Assembly (NCBI GenBank): GCA_936941155.1
Contig: CAKZJE010000108.1
Span: 1-64,000, forward strand
Source of the DNA: an uncultured Methylomonas sp.
GTDB taxonomy: Bacteria > Pseudomonadota > Gammaproteobacteria > Methylococcales > Methylomonadaceae
Reading direction: 5' to 3'
Length of the DNA stretch: 64,000 bases
Position 1 is the first letter of the stretch; every line of letters begins with the position of its first letter. A model generated the notes under the pieces. That model saw nothing but the letters and a program-made list of their open reading frames with translations, was not told where the DNA came from and ran no database searches. Shown here in pieces: positions 29,853-37,842 of this stretch. A program made the translations under genes and the position numbers.

Positions 29853-30044
29853 ATGGCGCAACCGAGTATTTTACAGGTCTTGAAAAGCGTTTTGTCGGCT
29901 TTTATTGGGATACAGAGCAGGGAAAATAGAGAGCAGGATTTTACTCAAGGCAAGGTAAGTCATTACATTGTCATAGGTCTGATTGTTACTGTTTTGTTTA
30001 TTGTAACGCTGGTTTTTTTAGTTTCTAAAGTTATTGGCTCTTAA
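29853..30044 (+). CDS. DUF2970 small membrane protein
   Basis: The 63-residue protein has the DUF2970 pattern: SVLSAFIGIQSRENREQDF followed by a C-terminal TM segment (YIVIGLIVTVLFIVTLVFLV). The family is common in gamma- and betaproteobacteria and has no known function. A terminator follows immediately. It is divergent from metH with 128 bp between the starts. Confidence 0.85.
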   Translation: MAQPSILQVLKSVLSAFIGIQSRENREQDFTQGKVSHYIVIGLIVTVLFIVTLVFLVSKVIGS

Positions 30045-30050
30045 AAATAA

Positions 30051-30079
30051 AAAAGCCCAAGTCAATAACTTGGGCTTTT
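30051..30079. terminator. Terminator between convergent genes
   Basis: AAAAGCCCAAGT (30051-30062) and ACTTGGGCTTTT (30068-30079) form a perfect 12-bp stem with a CAATA loop. The A-rich left and T-rich right ends allow termination on both strands. Confidence 0.88.
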
Positions 30080-30115
30080 AGAGTTGTCTTAAAAAAGATT
30101 ATCGCTTTAAGGCGG

Positions 30116-30556
30116 TTATTCTTCTTCTCTTACTGTTGTGCTTTTAAAACTAGAGCCAATACTTGCAAACATTTCAGTAATACCACTAAATAAATTTGCA
30201 GGTGTAAAAGCGGCTTTTAAAATGAACTTAACTCTAACAAATGCAACAGCTAGGAAACCAGCAATAGGAGGCATTAATTCAAAAAATGAAGATAACAATA
30301 CGCCTTTCCAGCCTTCAAAACCGCCTTCATTTTTACGGTCGCCAACACTGACCATATCTCTTTCATAACCTTCAGTGCTTTCGCTACCTCTAAAAGATTC
30401 CAAGATGTAAATATCTAGCCATACGAACGCATACTGAACAACCAAGAAAGCCACAGCAGCTGCTGCAACCCAAAACAGCATGTTTTCAGTTTTTTCTCTT
30501 ACTGCAGTTTGGTATGCCCAAATTACTGCAAACACCATTACTATGCCACCAATCAT
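30116..30556 (-). CDS. Membrane protein of unknown function
   Basis: The 146-residue protein has three hydrophobic segments: the first 16 residues, FWVAAAAVAFLVVQYAFVWL at about 28-47, and FFELMPPIAGFLAVAFV at about 90-107. A charged loop (ESTEGYERDMVSVGDRKNEGG) separates the last two. The C-terminal tail is short and acidic. I do not recognise the family. It starts 32 bp after the stop of a secreted-protein gene on the same strand, so the two probably form an operon. An AGG ribosome site precedes ATG 30556. Confidence 0.7.
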   Translation of the reverse strand: MIGGIVMVFAVIWAYQTAVREKTENMLFWVAAAAVAFLVVQYAFVWLDIYILESFRGSESTEGYERDMVSVGDRKNEGGFEGWKGVLLSSFFELMPPIAGFLAVAFVRVKFILKAAFTPANLFSGITEMFASIGSSFKSTTVREEE

Positions 30557-30587
30557 TTTTTTGTTACCTCTGGTTAATTTGTTGTTA

Positions 30588-30968
30588 TTAATTTGTTTTT
30601 TTCATGAAAAGGTATAAACCCGGACAGCCCAAAATCATTTCAGCGTCTTGCTTTTCAACGGTACAACGGTCAAATTTACCAGGGCGGCCGGCTCTTTCTT
30701 TCATAATCGCGCCGTTTTCTATGTAATATTTTGTGGTTAAATCCAAGGTTTTAGTGCGAGGGTCTGTTGAAACAGCATGAAGAACTCCATCTGTTTTAAA
30801 CTCCCACAAATTATCAATCATTTTTTTTTCTTTATTTTTTGCGGCACTTTCTGCCCACACTTTCCATTTGCCGACAACGCCTAGTGTATCCTTGACTGTT
30901 TCTTGTGCATTTGCAGTGGATATAAACAAAAGCGAGGTTAGTGTTAGAATTGTTATTTTTTTAATCAT
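30588..30968 (-). CDS. Secreted protein of unknown function
   Basis: The 126-residue product starts at ATG 30968, eight bases after a GGAG ribosome site. A GTG nine bases upstream is less likely. The signal peptide is KKITILTLTSLLFISTANA, cleaved before QE. The mature part (GVVGKWKVWAESAAKN, NLWEFKTDGVLHAV, CTVEKQDAEMILGCPG) looks like a small beta-barrel of lipocalin-like type with two Cys. The family is not recognised. It is followed by the 146-residue membrane protein and is divergent from the 42-residue gene at 31183. Confidence 0.7.
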   Translation of the reverse strand: MIKKITILTLTSLLFISTANAQETVKDTLGVVGKWKVWAESAAKNKEKKMIDNLWEFKTDGVLHAVSTDPRTKTLDLTTKYYIENGAIMKERAGRPGKFDRCTVEKQDAEMILGCPGLYLFMKKTN

Positions 30969-31088
30969 GGTTATCACTCCAAAAAGTAGCCAAACACCAT
31001 ACTACTCATATTCTAGCAATATGGCAATTTCTATGCTGATTTTACTTACTTCTTGAGTCAGTTATTCAAAGCTTACTACTGATTTAGC

Positions 31089-31116
31089 TTGACTTTAAAT
31101 TCCTCTAAAGTAACAT
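31089..31116 (+). promoter_or_regulatory. Candidate sigma-70 promoter for the 42-residue gene
   Basis: TTGACT (31089-31094) and TAACAT (31111-31116) are separated by 16 bp. The start codon is 67 bp past the -10 element, giving a leader of about 60 nt. Confidence 0.4.
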
Positions 31117-31182
31117 ATAAATTCGGATGCCACATAACGGCACGTTCATTTACTTACAACACACAAAAAAGGTAGGATACTC

Positions 31183-31311
31183 ATGGGAGCGATTTTAGAC
31201 GTAACAGAAATGTTAAAAGAGCCAGCAGGCATGATTACAGCATTAGTGGTTATTGCTGCTGGTTATTTCTTCGTAAAATGGGTTTTCGCAGAGCCTAGCG
31301 ACGAAGAGTAA
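31183..31311 (+). CDS. 42-residue single-span membrane protein, unknown function
   Basis: ATG 31183 opens a 42-codon frame ending at TAA 31311. A purine-rich GGTAGGA ribosome site lies just upstream. The protein reads MGAILDVTEMLKEPAG, then a TM span (MITALVVIAAGYFFVKWVF), then an acidic tail AEPSDEE. A strong terminator follows 27 bp downstream, so this is a complete monocistronic unit. Candidate promoter, good ribosome site and strong terminator argue that it is real and perhaps well expressed. It is divergent from two unknown exported or membrane protein genes. It could be a small subunit of a membrane complex, but nothing shows which. Confidence 0.72.
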   Translation: MGAILDVTEMLKEPAGMITALVVIAAGYFFVKWVFAEPSDEE

Positions 31312-31337
31312 GCTTTACCGAATTCGATTTATCCCTA

Positions 31338-31376
31338 AAAACCGTCGCAAAGTCATTTGCGACGGTTTTTGTTTTT
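31338..31376 (+). terminator. Strong terminator after the 42-residue gene
   Basis: AAAACCGTCGCAAA (31338-31351) pairs perfectly with TTTGCGACGGTTTT across a GTCA loop. A T-rich run follows to about 31376. Confidence 0.92.
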
Positions 31377-31451
31377 TAAGCGGTCAGATTTCTTTAATTA
31401 CCCCACATCCTCTATACTTTATATATTTTTGCCACGCCTTGCGCCTCAAAA

Positions 31452-33356
31452 ATGTATAAATTACTCTCCACTAAGCTGTTTTCCTCATTAAAACATCAAG
31501 TTCCTGCTACTGGGCTTGGTTTATTTAGACTGTTATTCGGACTGGTTACGCTGCAAGAAGTGCTGTTTTTATTGTACTTTAATCATTTGATTTTTGACCC
31601 TATCCCATATATGGATGTTGAATTTCCCATGATTCACTTTTTTTTGTGTTTGTGGGCTGTTATTGCCGCTTTTATTGTCGTCGGTTATCGCTATCAAACT
31701 AGCATTATTGCCAATTATATTTTCTGGTTAGTGTTTGTTAATTTCACGCCAATGCAGCGCGACTTTGACGGCGGTTTTGACTTGTTTATGATTGGTGCAA
31801 ATCTGTTTTTAATTTTTTTGCCAGCAGATAAGGCTTTTTCAGTTGATAATTTACGTCGCAAATTGATTAATCCGTTTGTGCATTATCAAAACTATCAAAA
31901 AACCACGGTCAGTCTTTTAGCCTATTCATTGCCTGTGATGATTTGCTTAGGTTTTTTATATTTTGATTCGGTAATTCACAAAATGTTTGCCCCGCATTGG
32001 CGAAATGGTTTAGGTGGATGGTTGCCAGGAACAATGCCGTATTACGTTTCTGCAATTAATATGTCATGGCTATTAAATCAAGAAGTTTTACAAAAAATTA
32101 TTGGCTATACGATTATTATTTTTCAATTTACCTTTCTGTTTTTTGTTCATATTCGCCGTTTGCGCTTGATTTATGTTTTGGTTGGAATGTGTTTGCATTT
32201 AAGCATTATTTTTACCCTAAACATCTATCCGTTTGGATTTGGAATGCTGATTTTCTACACTTTGGTACTTCCTTTTTCTTGTTATCGCAAACTGGCTGAA
32301 TGGTTAATTGCCAAGCAACCTAGCTTAACCGTGTTTTACGACGAATTATGCCCGTTATGTAATCGTACTGTGCTAACACTCAATCATTTTGATATTTTTC
32401 ACTGTATCGACTTTAAAGGGGCGCAAAGTTTTGCAAAAAACTATCCTGCCTTGCAGTCAATTGATGAAAAAATGTTATTGACTGATTTGTACGCCTTGGA
32501 TGAAAAAAATAATTGTTATGCAGGTGTCGCTACTTACGCACAAATTTTAATTAAAATGCGGTATTTGGCTTTGTTTGGATATTTACTGAAAACTCCCGGA
32601 GTTTTTCAACTTGCAGAGCGTTATTATCGAAAAATAGCAGATTCCAGAGTTCGTATAAATTGTGATAGCGGTTGTCAAGTTTCAACAACTCCGCTTAAAC
32701 CGACCTTGTATGACAGATTCTTTGCTGTTTCTGACGAAAAACTATTAAAAAAACATAATCGCATTTTAACGAAAATAGTGTTGATTTTGTGTTTGTTTCA
32801 AATCAATAGCACCATTCATTATGGATTGTTGTATCGACTTAAAATAAATATGCAACAAACGCCGATAACAGCTGCACTGGATGCTGCAAGCAATGCTTTG
32901 ATTATATTTTCAGGTTCTTTTGTAGGTATTACCCCACACGCACTTTATTTGCATGACCATTTTCACGGCTATAATCGAATTTTGGCGATTACTTACATCG
33001 ACACAGAAGGAAAAGAGCAGTGGTTGCCCTTTGTGAATAGCGAAGGACGGATGCTTGCACCGAATTGGGGGCGTGTTCATTCGATGTGGGCAAACATTGC
33101 GGTGACTCCTAAAATTGATAATCGTCGCTTAAATAAATTCATTATGAAAGTTACGGCTTTTTGGGGAATCAACGCAGGGCTTGCCTTAGACAAGACAGTT
33201 TTCCACATAAAAATGAAGAAAATAGAGTCTTCAGACGAGTGGGTTTACGATCAGTTAAACCGCAATTTATCAGGCAAATGGGTAACGGTCGGTGCGGCAA
33301 GGTGGCACGATAAAGTTATTGATATTCAAATAGATAAAAATATCAATAATCTCTAA
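31452..33356 (+). CDS. HTTM-domain membrane protein fused to a DCC-type thiol domain
   Basis: This is a 634-residue fusion. Residues 10-290 carry about six to eight TM helices beginning GLGLFRLLFGLVTLQEVLF, the pattern of the HTTM (vitamin K-dependent carboxylase-related) family. Residues 293-420 resemble the DCC/DUF393 thiol-disulfide oxidoreductase family, with FYDELCPLCN (CxxC at about 298-301). The remaining 200 residues include another hydrophobic helix and an unassigned C-terminal domain. The link to disulfide chemistry is inferred from the CxxC. Its 3' end recurs, decayed, in the spacers of the lipoprotein array that follows. Confidence 0.8.
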   Translation: MYKLLSTKLFSSLKHQVPATGLGLFRLLFGLVTLQEVLFLLYFNHLIFDPIPYMDVEFPMIHFFLCLWAVIAAFIVVGYRYQTSIIANYIFWLVFVNFTPMQRDFDGGFDLFMIGANLFLIFLPADKAFSVDNLRRKLINPFVHYQNYQKTTVSLLAYSLPVMICLGFLYFDSVIHKMFAPHWRNGLGGWLPGTMPYYVSAINMSWLLNQEVLQKIIGYTIIIFQFTFLFFVHIRRLRLIYVLVGMCLHLSIIFTLNIYPFGFGMLIFYTLVLPFSCYRKLAEWLIAKQPSLTVFYDELCPLCNRTVLTLNHFDIFHCIDFKGAQSFAKNYPALQSIDEKMLLTDLYALDEKNNCYAGVATYAQILIKMRYLALFGYLLKTPGVFQLAERYYRKIADSRVRINCDSGCQVSTTPLKPTLYDRFFAVSDEKLLKKHNRILTKIVLILCLFQINSTIHYGLLYRLKINMQQTPITAALDAASNALIIFSGSFVGITPHALYLHDHFHGYNRILAITYIDTEGKEQWLPFVNSEGRMLAPNWGRVHSMWANIAVTPKIDNRRLNKFIMKVTAFWGINAGLALDKTVFHIKMKKIESSDEWVYDQLNRNLSGKWVTVGAARWHDKVIDIQIDKNINNL

Positions 33357-33369
33357 AGTAAATTTATTA

Positions 33370-33399
33370 TTGCCTGAATACCCAAAGCCATGATATAAA
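33370..33399 (+). promoter_or_regulatory. Promoter of lipoprotein copy 1
   Basis: TTGCCT (33370-33375), 18 bp, TATAAA (33394-33399). The same arrangement recurs upstream of copy 2 (33707-33736), with nearly identical sequence between and after the boxes. Confidence 0.6.
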
Positions 33400-33462
33400 T
33401 TTCAACGTGCTTAACACTTAGTACATTAATAAATAATAAATGCAAATTTTTTGGAGGATATT

Positions 33463-33594
33463 ATGAAAAAAGTATTGTCATTAATTGCGATGGCTTCTAT
33501 AGTTATTGGTTTAACAGGCTGCATGGATGATCCAGATGGCTCTAAACAATCAACAAAAAACGCACCATCAAAAATAGAAAATCCTTATAAATAA
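33463..33594 (+). CDS. Micro-lipoprotein, tandem copy 1 (43 residues)
   Basis: ATG 33463 follows a strong TTGGAGGAT ribosome site. The product begins MKKVLSLIAMASIVIG and has the lipobox LTGC with the Cys at residue 20. The mature peptide is only 24 residues: CMDDPDGSKQ, then a polar tail ending NPYK. Copies 2 and 3 share the signal sequence, the CMDxPDGSKQ core and the leader, and differ in the tail. The peptide is probably an outer-membrane lipopeptide. Function is unknown; size suggests a bacteriocin-release-like or entericidin-like role, but the sequence is not an evident match to either. Confidence 0.75.
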   Translation: MKKVLSLIAMASIVIGLTGCMDDPDGSKQSTKNAPSKIENPYK

Positions 33595-33706
33595 CACAAT
33601 TTGTTTTTTTCAACTTGGATGATTGTCAGGGAGTTGCAGTTAAGGCTATAAAACTTTTGATTTTCGTTTTCGAATAATTTAAATGCGTTATAAAATAATT
33701 TTATTA

Positions 33707-33736
33707 TTGCTTAGATACGTTAAGCCATGATATAAA
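33707..33736 (+). promoter_or_regulatory. Promoter of lipoprotein copy 2
   Basis: TTGCTT (33707-33712), 18 bp, TATAAA (33731-33736). AAGCCATGATATAAATT is shared exactly with the copy 1 promoter. Confidence 0.6.
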
Positions 33737-33797
33737 TTACATCGTGCTTAAACTAGTACATTAATAAAAAATATAAAAACCTTTATTGGAGGATGTT

Positions 33798-33920
33798 ATG
33801 AAAAAAGTATTATCACTTGTTGCAATGACCCTGATGATTGTTGGCTTAACAGGCTGCATGGATAGTCCAGATGGTTCTAAACAAAAAGTTTCAAACTCTA
33901 CTTCATCTATTCAGTTATAA
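33798..33920 (+). CDS. Micro-lipoprotein, tandem copy 2 (40 residues)
   Basis: ATG 33798 follows TTGGAGGATGTT. The product begins MKKVLSLVAMTLMIVG, has the lipobox LTGC (Cys20) and the core CMDSPDGSKQ. The tail is KVSNSTSSIQL. Its promoter and leader are close to those of copy 1. The spacer before it holds GCTATAAAACTTTTGAT, which resembles the 3' end of the HTTM gene, so the duplicated unit included the gene upstream. Confidence 0.75.
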   Translation: MKKVLSLVAMTLMIVGLTGCMDSPDGSKQKVSNSTSSIQL

Positions 33921-34071
33921 GTTAAGTTTGATTACAGTCAGAATAGCACGCTGGCACGATAAAACTTTTGATATTTGTAAAAGCTGAAAAATGTTGTGAA
34001 ACATAGTTAGTATTCAGCGGCACATAACATTTAGTACATTAAAAATATAAAACCTTTATTTGGAGGATGTT

Positions 34072-34212
34072 ATGAAAAAAGTATTATCAGTAGTTTCAGT
34101 GGCATTAATGATTGTTGGTTTAGCAGGCTGTATGGATAATCCAGATGGTTCTAAACAAACAACAAAAAGTGATCCATCTGGAGAAACTAAACACGTTTCA
34201 CAAAATAACTAA
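34072..34212 (+). CDS. Micro-lipoprotein, tandem copy 3 (46 residues)
   Basis: ATG 34072 follows TTGGAGGATGTT. The product begins MKKVLSVVSVALMIVG with lipobox LAGC (Cys20) and core CMDNPDGSKQ. The tail is longest (TTKSDPSGETKHVSQNN). The leader TTTAGTACATTAA is kept, but the upstream -35/-10 pair of copies 1 and 2 is not recognisable. This copy may rely on readthrough or a different promoter. A terminator follows 30 bp downstream and closes the array. Confidence 0.75.
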   Translation: MKKVLSVVSVALMIVGLAGCMDNPDGSKQTTKSDPSGETKHVSQNN

Positions 34213-34242
34213 TGTAAGTTAGTTGTTAGCTTAATAAATAAG

Positions 34243-34277
34243 AAAGGCTAATCAATTTATTGATTAGCCTTTTTTTA
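34243..34277 (+). terminator. Terminator closing the lipoprotein array
   Basis: AAAGGCTAATCA (34243-34254) pairs with TGATTAGCCTTT (34261-34272), followed by more T residues to 34277. Confidence 0.9.
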
Positions 34278-34384
34278 TGCCTGAATACTTTGCACCATTT
34301 CCCTATTGTGCTGTCATCTAGTTTAAATGTGGGATAATGCGATATTAAATAGTTTGAAAAACCTAGGTTATTCCCAAAAAAATA

Positions 34385-35923
34385 ATGCAATCTTATATAG
34401 AAAAAATTTTACGCGCTAAAGTTTACGACGTAGCGGTAGAAACTCCACTCGATTTTGCCCCTTCATTATCTACTCGATTAAACAACGCAGTTTATCTAAA
34501 ACGCGAAGACTTACAACCCGTTTTTTCGTTTAAATTACGCGGTGCTTATAACAAAATTGCCTCTCTTACAGAAGAAGAACGCGCCAAAGGTGTTATTGCA
34601 GCCTCTGCGGGAAACCATGCACAAGGCGTGGCATTATCTGCAAAAAAACTAGGCATTAAAGCGTTGATTGTGATGCCAAACACCACCCCTGAAATTAAAG
34701 TTAATTCTGTAAAAGCCAGAGGTGCGGAAACGATTTTGTTTGGAGATTCGTACGACGAAGCTTATGAACACGCCAAGCAAATTGCGCTGGAAAAAGACAT
34801 GACTTTTGTTCATCCTTATGATGATGCCGATGTGATTGCAGGGCAGGGCACAATTGCTATGGAAATTTTGCGGCAAAAAAACGATGCAATTAACGCAATT
34901 TTTGTCCCCGTAGGTGGTGGTGGTTTAATCGCAGGCATTGCGGTCTATATTAAATTTGTACGTCCTGAAATTAAAATCATCGGTGTAGAGCCAGAAGACT
35001 CAAATTGTTTGCAACAAGCACTGAGTGCAAAGCGGCGTGTGGTTTTAAAGCAAGTTGGATTATTTGCAGATGGTGTAGCAGTCAAACAAATTGGCAAAGA
35101 GCCTTTTCGCCTTGCTCATCATTATGTTGATGAAGTGATTACCGTTAGCACAGATGAAATTTGTGCAGCAATTAAAGATATTTTTGATGATACTCGATCA
35201 ATTGCAGAACCAGCGGGTGCATTATCGGTTGCAGGTTTAAAAAAATACGTTGATATAAAACAAGTCACAGGAGAAACATTAATCGCTATTGAAAGCGGGG
35301 CAAATGTTAATTTTGATAGGTTGCGCTATGTGGCAGAACGCTCTTTAGTCGGCGAACATCGAGAAATTTTATTAGCTGTATCAATTCCAGAGATTCCGGG
35401 GAGTTTCTTAAAGTTTTGTAAATTGTTAGGAGGGCGTAGTTTAACAGAGTTTAATTACCGCTATTTTGATAGTGCGATGGCGCAAGTTTTTGTGGGTATT
35501 TCCAGTAGTGGCAAAGAATCTGATCGCGCTCAATTAATTTCGCAGTTGCAGGAGCAAGGCTTTCCTGTCACAGATATGACCACTAATGAATTAGCCAAAG
35601 AGCATATTCGTTATATGGTAGGAGGTCACGCACCTTGTCAGTTAGGAGAAGTTATTTATAGTTTGCAATTTCCAGAGCGTCCAAACGCATTGCTAAATTT
35701 TTTAACCGCATTAGGTGGCAGTTGGAATATCAGCATGTTTCATTATCGCAATCATGGCGCGGCATTTGGCAAAGTCTTAATGGGAGTGCAAATGCCTAAA
35801 TCTGACCGCAAAGCCTTTCAACATTGTTTGGGTGCTTTAGGTTTTAATTATTGCGAAGAAAGCAGCAATCCTGCTTATCGTTTGTTTGTGGGCGGAAGTG
35901 AGCAAACCTGCCCTCCTGCCTAA
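34385..35923 (+). CDS. ilvA: Threonine dehydratase, biosynthetic
   Basis: The 512-residue enzyme deaminates threonine to 2-oxobutanoate, the first step of isoleucine synthesis. The PLP lysine is Lys50 in FSFKLRGAYN, and the cofactor phosphate loop is VPVGGGGLIAG. The C-terminal 180 residues carry two ACT-like regulatory domains (REILLAVSIPEIPGSF and LQFPERPNALLNFL), the mark of the isoleucine-inhibited IlvA rather than the short catabolic form. It is not in an ilv operon here. Confidence 0.95.
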   Translation: MQSYIEKILRAKVYDVAVETPLDFAPSLSTRLNNAVYLKREDLQPVFSFKLRGAYNKIASLTEEERAKGVIAASAGNHAQGVALSAKKLGIKALIVMPNTTPEIKVNSVKARGAETILFGDSYDEAYEHAKQIALEKDMTFVHPYDDADVIAGQGTIAMEILRQKNDAINAIFVPVGGGGLIAGIAVYIKFVRPEIKIIGVEPEDSNCLQQALSAKRRVVLKQVGLFADGVAVKQIGKEPFRLAHHYVDEVITVSTDEICAAIKDIFDDTRSIAEPAGALSVAGLKKYVDIKQVTGETLIAIESGANVNFDRLRYVAERSLVGEHREILLAVSIPEIPGSFLKFCKLLGGRSLTEFNYRYFDSAMAQVFVGISSSGKESDRAQLISQLQEQGFPVTDMTTNELAKEHIRYMVGGHAPCQLGEVIYSLQFPERPNALLNFLTALGGSWNISMFHYRNHGAAFGKVLMGVQMPKSDRKAFQHCLGALGFNYCEESSNPAYRLFVGGSEQTCPPA

Positions 35924-36013
35924 ATAGGGTGAAAAATAACAAGGGATTCGTGATGCCATTCACCATGTTTTGTCGATAAAGACTTGCCCGAGTCAAACCA
36001 TGAGCTTAAAACC

Positions 36014-37711
36014 ATGACACTATCAATTCAAAATTTGAAAAACGCAGCACTACATTTAGAAACAGTGTTTGCTTCGGCGTTAGATGCGATGGTTGTAACT
36101 GATGCACAAGGTGTGATTGCTGTGTTTAATCACGCCGCAGAACAAATGTTTGGTTATAGCAGTGATGAGGTTATAGGCTTGAATACCAGCATTTTAATGC
36201 CAATGCCAGACAGTTTGCATCATCATTTATACATGGAAAGATATATTGAAACTGGTCAAGCGCGAGTTCCAAGGAAAGGGCGGGAAGTGATTGCTAAGCA
36301 CCGAAACGGCGAAACTTTTTATGTCGATATTGCCATTAGTGATGTGCATGTAGAGGACGGAGTTATTTTTACAGCGGTCATTCGTGACATTAGTGCGCGA
36401 AAAGCCAAAGAAGAAAAAATTATGCGGTTGGCTTTTTTCGATCAAGAAACAGGTTTGCCGAATACTTATTATCTAATAGATAAACTAGAGTATTTTTTTA
36501 AACAAGCCTCCGATGACAATTTTCTGATTTTGATTTATATCGGTGATTTAACAAACTATATTAATATTTTTGGCTGCCAAGGCATTAAAGACGTAGTTAT
36601 CGCATTGGCGCATAGGTTAAAAATTCAACTGCCGAAGCAAAGCTTAATTGCGCGTTGTGACTCACGCCATTTAAAAGTGATTTATGCACCCGACAAAGGT
36701 GAGCAAGTCTGCGCTGAGCAATTGGCTAAACAAATTCAAGCGTGTTTGAATCAGCCATTAGAAATTGCAGGCAATCGAATTTTTTTAAATGCCTATTTTG
36801 GTATTTGCCAGATTATTCCGCAAATACACACCGTGAAATCCTTGCTCGATCACACTGATATTGCGCTGCATATTGCAAAGCAGCACATTGCACAAAACTA
36901 TGAGATTTTTCAAGAAAAGTTTGAAAGCACCTTACATCGTCGCGCTTTGCTGGTGCAAAAACTTTATCATGTGATGGAGAATCTTCCCTTTGAACTCTAT
37001 TTGCAACCGCAAATCAGTTTAAAAACAGAGCAAATTATCGGTGTAGAAGCTCTTATTCGTTGGCAAGATGTTGATGGAATGTGGATTTCACCTGCTGAGT
37101 TTATTCCGATTGCAGAAACGATAGGATTAATCAAAGACATTACGTTATGGACGTTAAAAAAAGCCAGCACTATTTTGAAAGATTGGCAGATTGCAGGACA
37201 GCAGCATTACCGGATTGCCATTAATATTTCTGCTCAAGTGATTTGTGCAGATACGTTTGTGGAAGAGATTAGTTGTTTTCTTGCTGAAACTCAAATTAAT
37301 CCGCGCATTTTAGAATTGGAAATTACAGAAACTGCATTAATGTTAAGCCTTGATACCGCAGTGAAAAACGTGGCGCAGTTATCAGCATTAGGCATTTCTA
37401 TTTCAATTGATGATTTTGGCACAGGATTATCATCATTGGCTTATCTAAAATGCTTTAAAGTAGATAGATTGAAGATAGATCAATCTTTTATTACTAATGC
37501 GTTGATGAATAAAGAAGATCAAGCGATGTTAGCGGGAATTATTGAATTTAGTCATGGCTTGGGTTATCAGGTGATCTGTGAAGGTGTGGAGCAGAAGGAG
37601 CAAGTGTTGTTACTTAAGCAATTAGGCTGTGATGAGATTCAAGGCTATTATTTTGCAAAACCGATGTTGCATACCGAGTTTTTGCAATTTGCTGAAAACT
37701 TTCGATTTTAA
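36014..37711 (+). CDS. PAS-GGDEF(degenerate)-EAL c-di-GMP phosphodiesterase
   Basis: The product is 565 residues from ATG 36014; an earlier TTG at 35984 is less likely. In order it has a PAS domain (VVTDAQGVIAVFNHAAEQMFGY), a GGDEF-like domain and an EAL domain. The GGDEF motif is lost: the segment expected to carry it reads ARCDSRHLKVIY, so cyclase activity is unlikely. The EAL domain keeps EALIRW, NISAQV, ELEITETALM, DDFGTGLSSL and QGYYFAKP, so c-di-GMP hydrolysis is expected. It lies just before a gene with a c-di-GMP riboswitch, on the opposite strand. Confidence 0.9.
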   Translation: MTLSIQNLKNAALHLETVFASALDAMVVTDAQGVIAVFNHAAEQMFGYSSDEVIGLNTSILMPMPDSLHHHLYMERYIETGQARVPRKGREVIAKHRNGETFYVDIAISDVHVEDGVIFTAVIRDISARKAKEEKIMRLAFFDQETGLPNTYYLIDKLEYFFKQASDDNFLILIYIGDLTNYINIFGCQGIKDVVIALAHRLKIQLPKQSLIARCDSRHLKVIYAPDKGEQVCAEQLAKQIQACLNQPLEIAGNRIFLNAYFGICQIIPQIHTVKSLLDHTDIALHIAKQHIAQNYEIFQEKFESTLHRRALLVQKLYHVMENLPFELYLQPQISLKTEQIIGVEALIRWQDVDGMWISPAEFIPIAETIGLIKDITLWTLKKASTILKDWQIAGQQHYRIAINISAQVICADTFVEEISCFLAETQINPRILELEITETALMLSLDTAVKNVAQLSALGISISIDDFGTGLSSLAYLKCFKVDRLKIDQSFITNALMNKEDQAMLAGIIEFSHGLGYQVICEGVEQKEQVLLLKQLGCDEIQGYYFAKPMLHTEFLQFAENFRF

Positions 37712-37782
37712 GAAAAAAAGAAAACTGGAGAGAATAAATCAATTCAGGTGTTGCTCAATTGATTTGTATTTATATTAGAAAC

Positions 37783-37820
37783 TCACCGCCTTATTACGAT
37801 TAAATCAAAGAAGGCGGTGA
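37783..37820 (-). terminator. Hairpin terminator of the PEP-CTERM gene
   Basis: TCACCGCCTT (37783-37792) pairs with AAGGCGGTGA (37811-37820). On the minus strand a T-rich segment follows. A weaker hairpin (37736-37765, AAATCAATT/AATTGATTT) lies nearer the convergent EAL gene. Confidence 0.5.
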
Positions 37821-37842
37821 ATTAATATAAAAAACATAACTC

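Noticed and set aside
33595-34071. CRISPR-like array suggested by repeated spacing
   Set aside because: The repeats are paralogous lipoprotein genes with leaders, 270-335 bp apart, not short direct repeats with unique spacers.
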